A stretch of DNA of 64,000 nucleotides from Micrasema longulum (GCA_022494885.1 JAGVSM010000459.1:186001-250000), one strand, 5' to 3'; shown: positions 12,101 to 23,089, numbered from the stretch's first letter. The notes: a model not told the origin generated them from the letters alone. Numbers and translations are program-made.

Positions 12101-15100
12101 TCTAAAATAGTGGTTCCGAATGACACAGAAGTAGATTTTTGAAAATGATTCGTATAATTGCTTTTTGAACTTTAATTAATGGATCTTGTATAGATAAAAT
12201 GGCTCCACCCCAGCCCACAATTGCCAACCTCGTGAATTTAACCCAGGACCTCATGCGCAGTAGCCAAGTGCGCTAACCACGTTGTATTTCGAGGTGGATA
12301 CCGACGCACAGTTTATTTATATTAGTTTAAAAATTGATCGAACATAACTTTATTTGGATCACTAATCTAATGCCCTTTGCACGATTACGTGTGAGAGTAA
12401 AAAGTGTTGTAATAATCAAATTAATATAAAAATATTTTAACTTAAGAATGTTTGTCTGAAACTAAAGGTATGTTTGAGATTGAAAAAAAACATTGTAATA
12501 ATATATGCTCGCTAGATTGCCCTACTTTTCTGGAAAACCTTCTATAAATAGCCTTGACTTCTTTTCAAGAAATAATGTAGCTACATTAAAAATAATTTTT
12601 AACTGCTTATTACGGGCATTATTTACAGAAGTAAATATTGTTTCTTTAAATTAAAAAAATAATCTTTATTGATTTCCCAAAATAGCGCACTGATCGGAAT
12701 TCATACAAGAAATGCAATTTACACATTTAAAAAAAGTGAAAATACGTTTTTAAATTCATATTTCAGCCGGGAACTGACCTCGGGACCTTGCGAATGATAA
12801 TATGGCCTTAATGCAAACTAAAAATATTATAATAAACAAAATTACTATCTTAATTAATTTTATCAATATAGTTTTGAAGAGCAGGAAATTAGCGTTGTTT
12901 GAGAATCGTATTGCAAACTACTCGTATATTATGTAGTAAAAATGCAAGTCAATTATTATTTGTAGATGACTACTTACCGACTTTTATATGTCTACCGGTT
13001 TCGTAACGTACACGACTCTTCGCCAGAATACTAATGAGGAAGTTCAATCCAACGGGAAATTGGATATAAAAATATATTCTTACGTGTGGTGAAAATTAGA
13101 GCATTACATTGTACGGCAATGTATCTTGAAAATGTACGAATTTTTTTTTATTTGACATGACGTCACTAGTTTTTCCGAATCATCTATAAATAAAAACAAA
13201 AAAATAAGTCGGTAAATGGTTATATACAAATATTGACCAACATTTATAGAAATAAATGTTAACCACAAAGTAAATAATTATTAATCGTATTATGGTGTTT
13301 TCGTAATCGGGATGTTTTAAAGAGACTGAACGATTGGTCCCGCGCTCTCGAGATCTGGGCTGCAAGGGCCCTGAGGGTCAGCTAGACCCGATTTTTGTTT
13401 CGGGAGTTTCCTTCCCTTAGCCAAGTTGGGTTCGGTTTTGAGGCGCTGAAGACTCTCCTTCTCCCCTGCCGTTTGCTACAGTAAGTTAGTGCTGCATTGC
13501 CCGGTGGCCCTCACGAGGAGGCCGACAGTAGGATGTGCCGGATGGAGTATCTATGCAACATTTTTACGTTATTTTCTTCACAACTGTTATAGTTACAAGC
13601 AGTTTGTTATCGGTTGTTCAGATAATAAAGCGTTTAAAATTCAATAAATAATTAACTGAGTACCTACTAACTAAGGTTTATACGAATACGAATAAATAAT
13701 TCCATGGAAACATAAGCAAAGGTCATTAAAGATTTCAATAAACTGTGGACTATAATTTATAAAAGAAATATTAAAAAATATAATCGAAAATAAAAATACA
13801 TTTTGATCCTGATACTAATGTACCTAACACAAGACAAAACTAAAACTAAGGTAATAATTCAAAAGAGTTTAAATTAAATATGTAAATTTGACTTGTGAAT
13901 TAATAAAAAACTTATATTTTTAAGAGTAGTCGTCTATTGTTTTAAAGAGTAGAGAGTAGAAAGCATTCGATAATTTAATAGTTTGCGCACTTGACCTACG
14001 TAATATATGTATATATTTATATATCACAGTACCCAGAGGTTGAGAATCCGATTTGATCCAAGCTTATCTTCGAGAAGATAAATGTATTTGAGGCCAACAT
14101 AAATAATGTATTTCATGAAGTAAATTCTGACCCCGAAAATGAAGATATAATTCGTGAACTTTCCTTCTTCCTGCCTTGAATCTTCCGCCAAGAATCAATA
14201 CGTATCACGGAAACTGGCTGAAATTCATTTCCTGGGGTGGATTTATCCTTACCAATATAATGGACTATCAATTCATAATTAAACGACGACTTATTTTATC
14301 CCCAAAGGTTTTCAAAACCATAAAATTAACCATAACGTTAAGTTGTCAGATTGCCTACGTAAATTAAAAATGAATTGACATATATATTACAATGGAGATA
14401 GAGAACATTTTTGAGAAGGAAACACGAAAGTCTAGGCATTGACAAGGCTTATCACCTGTCATTTTACACATGGTGTAACATCACCATTCTGCCTGTTTAA
14501 ACCATCCATATGTATTAAATAATATTGACTTTTGTAAAGTAGAAGAGCTGAAACCTTTGTTGATGTGGGCAAAAATTCATTTGAATATACTTTTTTTTTT
14601 ATACTCCATCAGGTTGGTTTACTCAACGATATTTTAAGTATGTATGTCCATCATGTTGCAATACATTTCAATATTAATAACCTATAACTTTCTTAATAAA
14701 GGGTGGGTCCAGTAGTAAACATTTGGACACACTCAAAATGTTGGCTAAAATCAATTGATAATATCTAAATTTCTTGCAACCGAGAGGGAGAACTCATGAA
14801 AGACATTTACAGGTCTCATGACCTGTCATTAAACAAAATCAAACTCATTAAAAAATTAAACAAACTATTTTTTTGTCTACTTATCATAAAAGAGACTGGC
14901 TTTACTTCTCCTCAAAATGCTTAGTCATTATTACTTTGCGGGACTTGTTTTTAATAGTGTGTGAAAAACAGTAATAATCTGGATTCGCAAAATGATACCC
15001 TGATAGTGTCAAACTAAAAAAAAATTTACCGCATTATTTTATGATATCAATGGCAAGGTATCTCAGAGGTTAATAGAAACTAGCTGACAGGTACTTTTTT

Positions 15101-18100
15101 AGTCCATGTTTTTTTCAAATAAAATTTATGGCAATTATTAAATTAAACTTCAGGATATGTGGGAAAGGAGTTGTAAGCAGAGCAGTATATTTACAACTAG
15201 AAAGTATTAACAGGCCCATTTCTCGCCATGAGAATTATCCACATGGCACAGTACAATATCACAGGTGGATTGATATTTAATGGGGCGCAATTTATTTATT
15301 TTTTAAAAAAATATTTTACGCCAGGAAAATGCAATAATCTGTGCACCTTAAGGCCGACTAATCTCCACTCAATTTTTCGGCAGACCTTTATATAGATTGA
15401 GTAGCCGCTAAATACATTTTAGATAAATAAAAGATTGCAGGATAATAAATATTCATCCGCCCTAGTTTTACCGTGCCGTGTGGATTCAGACGATACGTGT
15501 GAAATGGGCTGGACGGAAAAGGTTGGAGGTGGGGACGATCGAAAAGGTATAAGGAAAGTTATTAACACTTCAGACGTTTCCAAAATACCTGTCCTAAATG
15601 TTTTCTTGTCGCTGTTGAAGTTATATTTATGTTTCTACCCTTAGATCGCAAGTCCCGCCTGCACGGAGCTGGAGGTCGTTATGCTAGACTGGTTGGGCAA
15701 GATGCTGGACCTCCCCGCGGAGTTCCTGGCTTGCTCGGGGGGGCGTGGGGGCGGAGTCATCCAGGGCACGGCCAGCGAGGCCACCCTGGTAGCCCTGTTG
15801 GGGGCCAAGGCCAAGGTCCTGCAGCAGCTGAAGGAAGCCAACCCGGGCTGGAAAGATGAGGATATCATACCCAAGTTGGTCGGGTACTGCTCCAGTAAGT
15901 ATAAATGTTGAAATTTACTAAAATTTTTGATTGCTGAACAAGAAATAGACACGAGAGAGCAGATATGGTACGGGCACATCAGTCGGAGATCAGCAGATCA
16001 TACGGTAAGGCAATGTCTGTGGATCTTCCTCGACAGTTATCCAGAGGAAGACCAAAGAACTCCTGAATAACTCGATGCTCCAAAATCCTGCACAGAAACG
16101 GCTTAGATGAAAGCGACTCCCAGAAACGAAGAATATACAACGTTAGAATGAGAAGTGTCGACCCCAACAGCATACTGATGCAGCATGGGATAAAACATCA
16201 AAATATTAAAATTCAAACAGAAGGTTAAGAAATATGTGTTTAACAACTTATAAATGAAATATATGTACATTGTTATTATTAGAGCACACATAAGAATATG
16301 TTTATGAGTGCCCTATTTCAGATTCAAAATAATTAAAATAAATAAAAATACTTAGACAATAAGTTGGGCGAGTGCCAGGAAGAAGAGGACACCTATGCAA
16401 GCATTAAAATTTGCACACGGTGTCGTATTTTAGAATATACATAAAAAAGTACAATTTTGACCATGACAACGTACACAACACAATATCTAATGTACAAGGG
16501 TAGATAGGAGTGAGAAAGAAAACAATTTACAATTAAAATAATTAAGATCTTGATTTTATTTATTAATGAAATCATACAGTATTTATATAAAACAAGGTAC
16601 AAAAGAACAATTTAAAAAAGTAAGACCAATTACAAATTTCACACTAATTAATTATGAATGCATGAGGAGAGGGGAAAAATAATTGAATTCTAAAAAAGTA
16701 AAAATAAAAATATTATATAAAAAGTTCATAAAAAGAAGAAGACATTGTATAGCTACTCTACTTTCCTCCCTCTCTCTCTGCTTCCATGAACATTTAAATT
16801 TAATTGTAAAAAATCACAACCAATAATAAATTATTAGATGCAGGTAGTAGATGTAAGTAAGTATAAATTAAGAGTTGAAATCAAATGTTTAAAATTAAAA
16901 TTAAAAGTTAAAATTAAAGTGAAAAGTTTAAATTAAAACTAAGTTAAAAGATTAAATTAGAAGTTAAAATTAAGAATGAAAATTAAAAAGTTAAAATTGA
17001 AAGATAAAATTAAAAAACAAATTAAAAGTTAAAAGTCAAGCAGGAGATAAATTTAAAATGTCTTTAACAGATTTGATAAAAATATGGTATTTACAATGCA
17101 GTATGTCGATGTCACTAAAACTGTCATTATTGGTAATCTGTATTCTTCGTAGAGTGCTATTTTTTAAATAATTGGTCATTAAGTTAGAAATGTCGGAGAG
17201 TACAGATTGACGAGTTCTACGGACAGGGACTCGATATGAAATGCCTCTAACAATTTCTGGGCTATCAATTACGTTATTAACAATTTTGTATAGAAAGCTC
17301 ATATCCAACATGGTACGCCGAGTTGCGAGATTTTGAACCGTGTGAAAATTAGCGGACTAAGTCCTACTTGAGAATGAAACATTATTTTTAAAATCTAATT
17401 GTCTAAGGAAATAGTTTTGAATATGTTTAATACGATTTTTGTAAGTATTATATTGAGGATTCCAAATCGGCGAACCAAACTCGAGGACACTACGTACATA
17501 TGAAAAAAAAAGTTTTCTTAATGCGTCAGTTCTTGTAAAAGGTTTGGTTGATCGTATGACAAACCCTAACATTTTGTAAGCTTTTTCTTCAGTATTTTCC
17601 ATATGTTTGTTAAATGTAAGTTTACTATCAAGTACAACACCAAGGCCACGGACTTCCCTAGAAGAATTTATAGTTAATTCGTTGATTTTATATGAATAAT
17701 ATTTTTTTTTAGAACGAATGCGGTAAAAAGAAATTTGCTGACACTTTTTAATGTTAATAGACAATCTGTTTTTAGTGCAATATGTGTTTAATCTTTTAAG
17801 GTCTTCTTGAAGATTTATACTGTCTTGATTATTATTAATAGGTGAGTATACTTTCATATCATCGGCAAAAATACTAAATTGTGCGAATTTGAAACATTGA
17901 CTGATATCATAAATATAGACATTGAAAAGGAGTGGCCCGAGGTGTGAACTTTGGGGCACTCCTGATGGTATAGAAGAAAAGTTTGAACAGAAGCCACCGA
18001 TTACAACAGATTGACAGCAATTTGTCGAATAAGAAGTAAACCATCGCAAAAGATCTCCGTGAATACCCAGATGTTCGATCTTTAATAGAAGGGTAAAATG

Positions 18101-21100
18101 GTTTACTTTATCAAAGGCTTTCGCATAGTCAGTGTATATAGCATCTACTTGAGTTTTATTTTCAAACTAAGAGAAAATGTATTGAGTGAATACTGCTAGA
18201 TTAGTTGTTGTTGATCGTTTTCTAAGAAAGCCGTGCTGCTGTTCGGGAAAGTTACGTGACAAATGAGTATAGACCTGATCATAAACAATTTTTTCGAATA
18301 TTTTACTAAATACTGGAAGTATGGAAACACTGTATGCGATCGATCGATGAACCGATGAGTCGTTGTTTTTTCTAGTTGAACATTAATTATGGGGTGATGA
18401 CTATCCTCCGTTACCAATGAAAAATCTGAACGCAATATCTTTATATCTCTATTACATAGTATAAGATCAAGGGTCCTTTCATTTTCATTGAGAATGTGAT
18501 TGTATTGATCTAGGCCTGTTAAAGCCATCGTGTCAATAAATAAAGTTATTTCAGCATTACTCGAGTGAGATGGGAAAAGGTAATTATGACCGATTCGTTT
18601 ACTCCAAATCAAGTTGGGTATATTGAAATCGCCCATAACTATAAAATCATCCGTAGCAAAACTGTTACATAAATCACTGATTGTGTTCAAAAAAGAATGA
18701 AGCAAACAGGAGTAAGTCGACCCACCGGGGATATATGTACATACGATGTGTGTTTTTTTGCCTGATACTCTTCCAGGTAGAAAACCCCACACAAGTTCAT
18801 TGATGGTATTGATACAATGTACTTGCTTTGCATAAAATTCACGACGGACTGCTACAAGCACACCACCACCACGTGCGCCCCCCCCCTTCGATCCCTTTGT
18901 AACGTTGATCAAAAAGTTCCCCATCAAAAATGCTTTCCGTTAACCAAGATTCATTTTCATTTACAAATCTAATTATTCTGGGTAGAGGCGCATGGCAACT
19001 ATAATTAGTCTTATGATGACCGAGAAACAGAATTTCATTATTTCTGAGTCTACGTGAAGGAACATGAAGAGATATTTGTTGGAGAGTAGTCGGGACATCA
19101 AATAAACCAATATAATACTGTTAACTTCCCATCAATATCCCCTAGTAATCGAGGCCCTAGTCTTTAAACTGTTGTAATGAAAGTTATTACCAACCCCAGA
19201 AGGTTGTATCCAAGCATACCTTTGATAAACTCAGTGGGATAAAGCCGTGGATAATATCTGCACTCCCTCAAGTAGAGAATACATTCCCCTTTTTAAAAAA
19301 TTAGCACGGATTACGTATTGTGGTATTGTTTTTACTCAAATACTACATAAAGTCTTTGCAGAATGAAGAAGTTCAGTGGTTTTTTTATTTTTCTTATTTT
19401 TTAATAGACTACAAAACTCAGCCAAAACATAAAAAATATATCTATCGTATTATCAGTGGTATGATTTTTCAAAGTCACAAATTCTAGTCGGTGAGTCCTG
19501 CTGATCCGTGAAACCATCACAAAAACTTGTGACGTAGTTCATTTTTATTCAAATCATTTTTATAATTTTTTTGTACGTTTTCGAAAAACCTACTGCGTGT
19601 AAGAAAATAATTTTATATCCAATTTTCCGTAGCACTGAACATCCTTATTATTTATTTCTAAAAACACATAAAAGTATAGGTAATCATTTCGGGATGACCC
19701 GTGCCGAAGAAAAGTTTCAATAAAAGTATTTTGGTGGGCAGGAAATTATTTATTATATTTCATTAGATATTTGTATTATATGATATTCAAGCTAAACATT
19801 CATAAGAGCGTTCCTACAATGGCCACCCTTAGTACGTGTACACGGATTATGCTTGTACCAAGCGAAGCGCCTCGCTCTGGTAATTGAATCAATGTTCGCT
19901 ACTAAACCAATTATTTCTCAACAGAACATTGAAAGTGGAACTGAGATCACTTCCAGAGTAGCTTAATTTTAGAAGGTTGATATCAAAAATCCACCTCGTC
20001 CACGAATCCACGATGTCATAACATTCAAAATAATTTGCGGTGAGAAATTAAATATGGCTGTTATGTAATATTGGGGAAGGTTAAATTAAACAAATCAACC
20101 AAGTTAAATCAATATTGATCTAAAAAATGTGCCGATTTAGAACTTTATTTAATGTCCATAGTTAAAAAAAGTTCATCGAAGCATTACTTGATGCATAAAT
20201 GCATAATAATTTGAAAATAAGTTAACAATACTGTATCTTAAGGACAAATCAAGGAAGTTCGTTTTTCAAAGTTTTGCAGCAGGTATAATCTAGTAGAACT
20301 AGGCATGAGTATTTATTATTGTACCACCGCAGTTAAAACTTTTACAATATAGAAAAAAACATTATCTTATATTAAAGTGTATTAAAATACTCGTAGGTAT
20401 ATAATTATAAATGCTTTTTAGATCAAGCTCATTCTTCAGTCGAGCGAGCGGGTCTCTTAGGAGGAGTGAAATTACGTCTCTTGGATTCTGATGAAAAGAG
20501 AAAAATGAGGGGAACCACACTACAGGATGCTATTCGGCAGGATAAAGAGGCTGGGCTGATTCCCTTTTATGTAAGTGTGAAACTATGTTTTAGATGTCAA
20601 CATGGAATTCGTGATGCAATTCATTAACGATACAAAAAATAATTACAATATTTTTCTAGGTTGTCGCAACTCTCGGCACGACTTGTTCTTGCGCGTTTGA
20701 TCCTTTGGAAGAGTTGGGCGCTGTTGCCAATAGGGAGGGGGTGTGGCTGCACGTGGATGCGGCCTACGCTGGCTCCGCTTTCATTTGCCCCGAGTACCGC
20801 TACCTCATGAAGGGCATCGAGACGGCTGATTCCTTCAACTTCAATCCTCACAAGTGGATGCTCGTAAACTTTGACTGCTCCGCCATGTGGCTCAAGGACC
20901 CCAGCTGGGTTGTGAATGCCTTCAACGTGGATCCGCTTTATCTGAAACACGACATGCAGGGCTCTGCCCCCGACTACCGCCACTGGCAAATTCCTCTCGG
21001 CAGAAGGTTCCGCGCTCTCAAACTTTGGTTCGTGCTCAGACTGTACGGAGTCGCTAACCTCCAAGCTCATATCCGCAAGCAAATCGCCCTAGCTCACCAA

Positions 21101-21376
21101 TTCGAAGACCTCTGCAAGGCTGATGCTCGTTTCGAGGTAGTCGAAGATGTCATCATGGGACTGGTTTGCTTCAGACTGAAAGGAGGTAACGAGGATAATG
21201 AAGCTCTCCACAAGAAGATAAACGCCCGCGGAAAAATCCATCTCGTGCCGTCTAAGATCAAAGAAACGTATTTCTTGCGAATGGCTGTGTGCTCCAGATT
21301 CAGCGAAAAGGAAGATATCGACATCTCCTGGAAGGAGGTCGCTGACAGTGCTGATGAAGTTCTAGGAAAGGTTTAA
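3046..21376 (+). CDS. Ddc: Dopa decarboxylase (aromatic-L-amino-acid decarboxylase), 5 coding exons
   Basis: Joins 3046-3125, 11021-11255, 15645-15894, 20422-20570 and 20660-21376: 1431 nt, 476 aa, the usual length for insect Ddc. Every junction is GT/AG and keeps frame. The enzyme is a cytosolic PLP-dependent homodimer that decarboxylates L-dopa to dopamine (and 5-HTP to serotonin), feeding cuticle tanning, melanin and neurotransmitter synthesis. Seen in the translation: start MEAPEF as in fly Ddc; Tyr79-Phe80; His192 in [10 protein letters not shown]; Thr246; Asp271 in [11 protein letters not shown]; the Schiff-base Lys303 in [13 protein letters not shown]; the catalytic-loop Tyr332 in [17 protein letters not shown]. 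These are decarboxylase rather than aldehyde-synthase residues. Exons 2-3 are strikingly GC-rich against AT-rich introns. Introns are 7.9 kb, 4.4 kb, 4.5 kb and 89 bp. It converges on DHPAAS-1. Identity is very secure; the 5' leader exon is not located. Confidence 0.97.
4660..5215 (+). mobile_element. Longer copy of the chimeric LINE-containing repeat
   Basis: Nearly identical to 234-570, then continues through the C-terminal RT region (frame 4795-5217: [52 protein letters not shown]), typical of Jockey/CR1-like LINEs. It decays into a second short motif (cccttgaggt..aaaatagcgct) and TAA repeats. Not a host gene. Lies in Ddc intron 1. Confidence 0.75.
5245..5490 (+). mobile_element. tRNA-derived SINE
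   Basis: B box ggttcgattcccg at 5300-5312, then the body with gcgtaagactgatca and gcactgtgattggtg, ending near a TAATAAATA tail. The least diverged SINE copy here. Lies in Ddc intron 1. Confidence 0.8.
6380..6835 (-). mobile_element. tRNA-derived SINE, minus orientation
   Basis: Reverse-complement B box at 6762-6779 and a tRNA-like head to 6830. The body reads in reverse (gcgcttcgggtgctagtcc, gcatagggcactgc) down to a catcatca tail at 6382. The A-rich middle around 6590-6610 is expanded compared with the other copies. Confidence 0.75.
6907..7015. repeat. Palindromic repeat, copy 1
   Basis: ttatctcgtgtattt (6931-6945) and aaatacacgagataa (6954-6968) form a near-perfect hairpin, followed by a ctcgtgctgtgagagtgatt block shared with 24941-25010. 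Confidence 0.5.
7975..8295 (-). mobile_element. LINE 3' fragment, RTE-like C-terminus
   Basis: The minus strand gives broken but recognisable text of the region after RT ([36 protein letters not shown]). Lies in Ddc intron 1, antisense to the gene. Confidence 0.6.
9317..9589 (+). mobile_element. Penelope-like element fragment, GIY-YIG endonuclease end
   Basis: An open 90-codon frame reads [55 protein letters not shown], the C-terminal half of the Penelope GIY-YIG nuclease. The RT is missing. Followed at 9700-9720 by a gccgaaacgtcgaaacg motif. Lies in Ddc intron 1. Confidence 0.7.
10531..10897 (-). repeat. GC-rich interspersed repeat with (GAA)n tail
   Basis: The minus strand ends in GAAGAAGAAGAAG at 10533-10550, like a non-LTR retroelement tail. 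Part of it (ccttcccttagctgg, gaaggtgcccgaaactc) is related to 13318-13556. It ends about 120 bases before Ddc exon 2. Confidence 0.5.
11021..11255 (+). CDS. Ddc: Ddc coding exon 2
   Basis: Residues 27-105. Acceptor tttgctag|g, donor TGG|gtatta. Carries the conserved PGVTHWHSP and [10 protein letters not shown] segments (Tyr79, Phe80). Very GC-rich. Its 235 bases equal the sum of DHPAAS exons 2 and 3 (121 + 114), which are split by an intron there. Confidence 0.95.
11683..12235 (-). mobile_element. LINE RT C-terminal fragment
   Basis: Read on the minus strand: [46 protein letters not shown], then a frame 11952-11683 with [20 protein letters not shown]. This is the post-RT region of a Jockey-like LINE with frameshifts. 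Lies in Ddc intron 2. Confidence 0.6.
12232..12300 (-). mobile_element. SINE head fragment abutting a LINE
   Basis: Reverse complement reads as a tRNA-like gtggttagcgcacttggc followed by a B-box-like gggttaaattcac, joined directly to the LINE fragment ending at 12235. Lies in Ddc intron 2. Confidence 0.5.
13033..13190. repeat. MITE family B, partial copy
   Basis: Starts aatgaggaagttcaatcc and continues gggaaattggatataaaaa, then tgacgtcac. The other end is missing. Lies in Ddc intron 2. Confidence 0.5.
13318..13556 (+). repeat. GC-rich interspersed repeat, related to 10531-10897
   Basis: Shares the block ccttcccttag..gttgggttcggttttgaggcgctgaagactc with the repeat upstream of exon 2. No coding content. 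Lies in Ddc intron 2. Confidence 0.45.
14430..14530 (+). repeat. Interspersed repeat C, copy 1
   Basis: Block ttttacacatggtgtaacat..attctgcctgt, also at 34110-34200 and inverted at 56538-56615. No coding content. Lies in Ddc intron 2. Confidence 0.4.
15213..15510. repeat. MITE family A, copy 1
   Basis: Imperfect terminal inverted repeats beginning ggcccatttc and ending gaaatgggc, with ccacatggcac / ccgtgccgtgtgg inside. Its sister is at 42305-42595. The right end is 135 bases before Ddc exon 3. Confidence 0.6.
15645..15894 (+). CDS. Ddc: Ddc coding exon 3
   Basis: Residues 106-188 plus one base. Begins [10 protein letters not shown] after acceptor ccttag, includes the [17 protein letters not shown]-phosphate region without the intron found there in DHPAAS, and ends in VGYCS at donor gtaagt. 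Confidence 0.95.
15945..16215 (+). mobile_element. LINE 3' fragment, RTE-like
   Basis: The + strand reads [54 protein letters not shown] with stops. It begins about 50 bases after the Ddc exon 3 donor. Confidence 0.6.
16552..19130 (-). mobile_element. Internally deleted LINE (endonuclease + RT), antisense in Ddc intron 3
   Basis: Frame 18927-18196 has an APE-type endonuclease ([33 protein letters not shown]). Frame 18049-17357 has RT ([17 protein letters not shown], the catalytic FADD of [25 protein letters not shown]). Frame 17311-17036 is the C-terminus ([15 protein letters not shown]). The endonuclease runs almost directly into the mid-RT motif [14 protein letters not shown] near 18340, so the linker and RT fingers are deleted. 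The 3'UTR carries an AT-rich minisatellite (16870-17035) and a ttattttatttatt end. Not mobile on its own. Confidence 0.8.
16870..17035. repeat. Degenerate AT minisatellite, AAAATTAAAAGTT-like unit
   Basis: About 12 imperfect units of (a)aaattaaaagtt inside the 3'UTR of the LINE. The homologous position in the second LINE copy (45795-45822) has only a short seed. Confidence 0.6.
19362..19650. repeat. MITE family B copy in Ddc intron 3
   Basis: Left end aatgaagaagttcagtgg, right end ccgtagcactgaacatcctt: inverted repeats. Internal acttgtgacgtagtt and tattatcagtggtatg match the other copies. Confidence 0.6.
20422..20570 (+). CDS. Ddc: Ddc coding exon 4
   Basis: Residues 189-238. Acceptor tttttag, donor TAT|gtaagt. 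Encodes the short motif with His192 ([15 protein letters not shown]), the residue that stacks on PLP and marks a true decarboxylase. At 149 bases it is easily overlooked. Confidence 0.93.
20660..21376 (+). CDS. Ddc: Ddc coding exon 5, terminal
   Basis: Residues 239-476 and TAA. Holds Thr246, Asp271, Lys303, Tyr332 and the C-terminal small domain ending in DEVLGKV. An antisense open frame in this stretch is a shadow of the strong coding bias. Confidence 0.97.
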   Translation, partial: VVATLGTTCSCAFDPLEELGAVANREGVWLHVDAAYAGSAFICPEYRYLMKGIETADSFNFNPHKWMLVNFDCSAMWLKDPSWVVNAFNVDPLYLKHDMQGSAPDYRHWQIPLGRRFRALKLWFVLRLYGVANLQAHIRKQIALAHQFEDLCKADARFEVVEDVIMGLVCFRLKGGNEDNEALHKKINARGKIHLVPSKIKETYFLRMAVCSRFSEKEDIDISWKEVADSADEVLGKV

Positions 21377-21437
21377 CAACTCGATGGATCACTTACTACA
21401 CAGTATTACTCGACACTTTGAAGAATAATACCCGACC

Positions 21438-21447
21438 AATAAATAAA
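21438..21447 (+). terminator. Ddc: Ddc polyadenylation signals
   Basis: Two overlapping AATAAA hexamers begin 62 bases after the stop codon, giving a short 3'UTR. A further AATAAA lies near 21603. Confidence 0.6.
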
Positions 21448-22371
21448 AGTAATATATTATATTCCCATGTATGCGAAATACTGTTATAAACAATATTAAA
21501 ATGTTAGAATATAGTCTAGCATGCGCTTGTAAGTATTAATTTGCATGTTATTAAATTGTGATTTTTTTAAGCGTCGCAACAAATGTTGTAGTAATTTATT
21601 GGAATAAATTGTGAGATTAATTTGGGTGCTAAGCATCAGGAAAAAAATACTACCGATTTTGTGATCGTTTATTAAATGTATGATATTTATTATATTACAA
21701 TGTTAATACTAGGAATGTTAAAACGAATTACATTAAACAAGTATCACAAAGTGAAAAACTGGACATTTTATCTACTTTCTGTAATATATTACATCGAAAT
21801 TATAGGTAAATCAATTATGTACACCTATGTACATAATACAATAACACGAAACCATATTTATGTTTGTCAATCAATAGACACGGTCTTAAATGTTAGTTCC
21901 TATGACAGGAAATTTTAAATTACAAATAGAATGTGGGTGCGAATGTATGCAATAAAAATGTGCTTTGTAATATATGTTTTATGATATTTTTTGGGACCAA
22001 CACGTATTTCATACGTAAATGTATAAATTTTGTTACGTATACATTTCTTGTTAAAAGCTGTAATCGTCTAATTAAACAGGTACTACTCAAATTTCCCTAT
22101 TTCATTTAATACCAACTGTTATGATTTAAAAATACACATTCAATAATATTTTTATGACAGAAACAAAAATATTTTCATTCCGGGTGTTTCAAAAGTAAAC
22201 TTAATATACACGATATGATTTATAGCTTTTTTATCTTGATGAATTAAAATTATTAATTTGGCTTTTCGCGCACACGTTGTTTATTTTTTTAATGCACAGT
22301 AACTTACCGATACCGAGTACATAATATATTATACCCATGTTTGTTTTACTCGTGAGTATGAATTATAAAAA

Positions 22372-22850
22372 ATGGGTAATTTATTAAGCTGTGACAACTA
22401 TCGTGGCATTACGCTACTTAATGTACCGGGGAAGGTGCTTGTTTATATAATTATATTGACAAAAGTTCGAGCCCCTATAATGCAGGTATTAAGTGAGAAC
22501 CAGGCGGTTTTGTGCGGATCATATCCACAATATACGCCGTGTTATAGAGGAAAACTATGATGTAAATTGTTCCTTGGGTTCACGCTTTGTATATTAAAAA
22601 AAGGCGTTTGATAGTCCGCACAGGCCTACACTCTGGAAAATACAAGAAGCATATTGGGGTACCCAAAAACTATAAACATTGGCGAAATAATTAAAGACTC
22701 TCACTTGAATAGCGAATGCCAGATTATAATTAACAATATTGTTACAGAGTGGTTTGAAGTCACCGCCGGAGTTCAATAAGGCTGCGTTCTCGCACCATTC
22801 CTAGTCATAATCCATATGGATTTCATATTAAGAAAGTCAATACCAGACCG
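22372..22850 (+). mobile_element. LINE reverse transcriptase remnant
   Basis: Reads CDNYRGITLLNVPGKVL, LSENQAVLC, KKAFDSPHRPTLW, EVTAGVQ-GCVLAPFLVI across frameshifts: RT motifs 1-4 of an RTE/R1-like LINE. Lies between the Ddc and DHPAAS-1 3' ends. Confidence 0.7.
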
Positions 22851-23089
22851 AGAAATTTACTATCTTCTCTAACACGAAATGTATATATTTGATGGGTAAG
22901 AGGACACACCGAAATTCTATTCAACGAAAGAGCGGATAAAAAAGATCGGGAAGCTACGCTCAAAAGGTAAGCCCCCGATTTGGTGTTTCCGAATTTTCTC
23001 TTTGTTTTGCTAAAATAAAAATAAGAAACAGGACTCTGCAATTCTGGAACGAACGTTATTTGAACGTCACCACAGAACAGAAAACGAAT

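Larger units (their letters stand above)
11256..15644 (+). other. Ddc intron 2
   Basis: Holds an antisense LINE fragment, SINE head, MITE B fragment, GC-rich repeat, repeat C and MITE A. 13560-14400 and 14530-15200 are otherwise featureless AT-rich DNA. Confidence 0.8.
15895..20421 (+). other. Ddc intron 3
   Basis: Mostly transposon: RTE-like 3' end, internally deleted antisense LINE and MITE B. 19660-20410 shows no recognisable feature. Confidence 0.8.

Noticed and set aside
15641..15979. Minus-strand 112-codon frame over Ddc exon 3, and frames 15629-15911 on the plus strand
   Set aside because: The plus-strand exon in the Ddc frame explains the stretch; the other frames are low-complexity Pro/Gly/Arg readings.
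20624..21082. Antisense 152-codon open frame over Ddc exon 5
   Set aside because: It is the mirror of strongly biased Ddc codons and matches no family.
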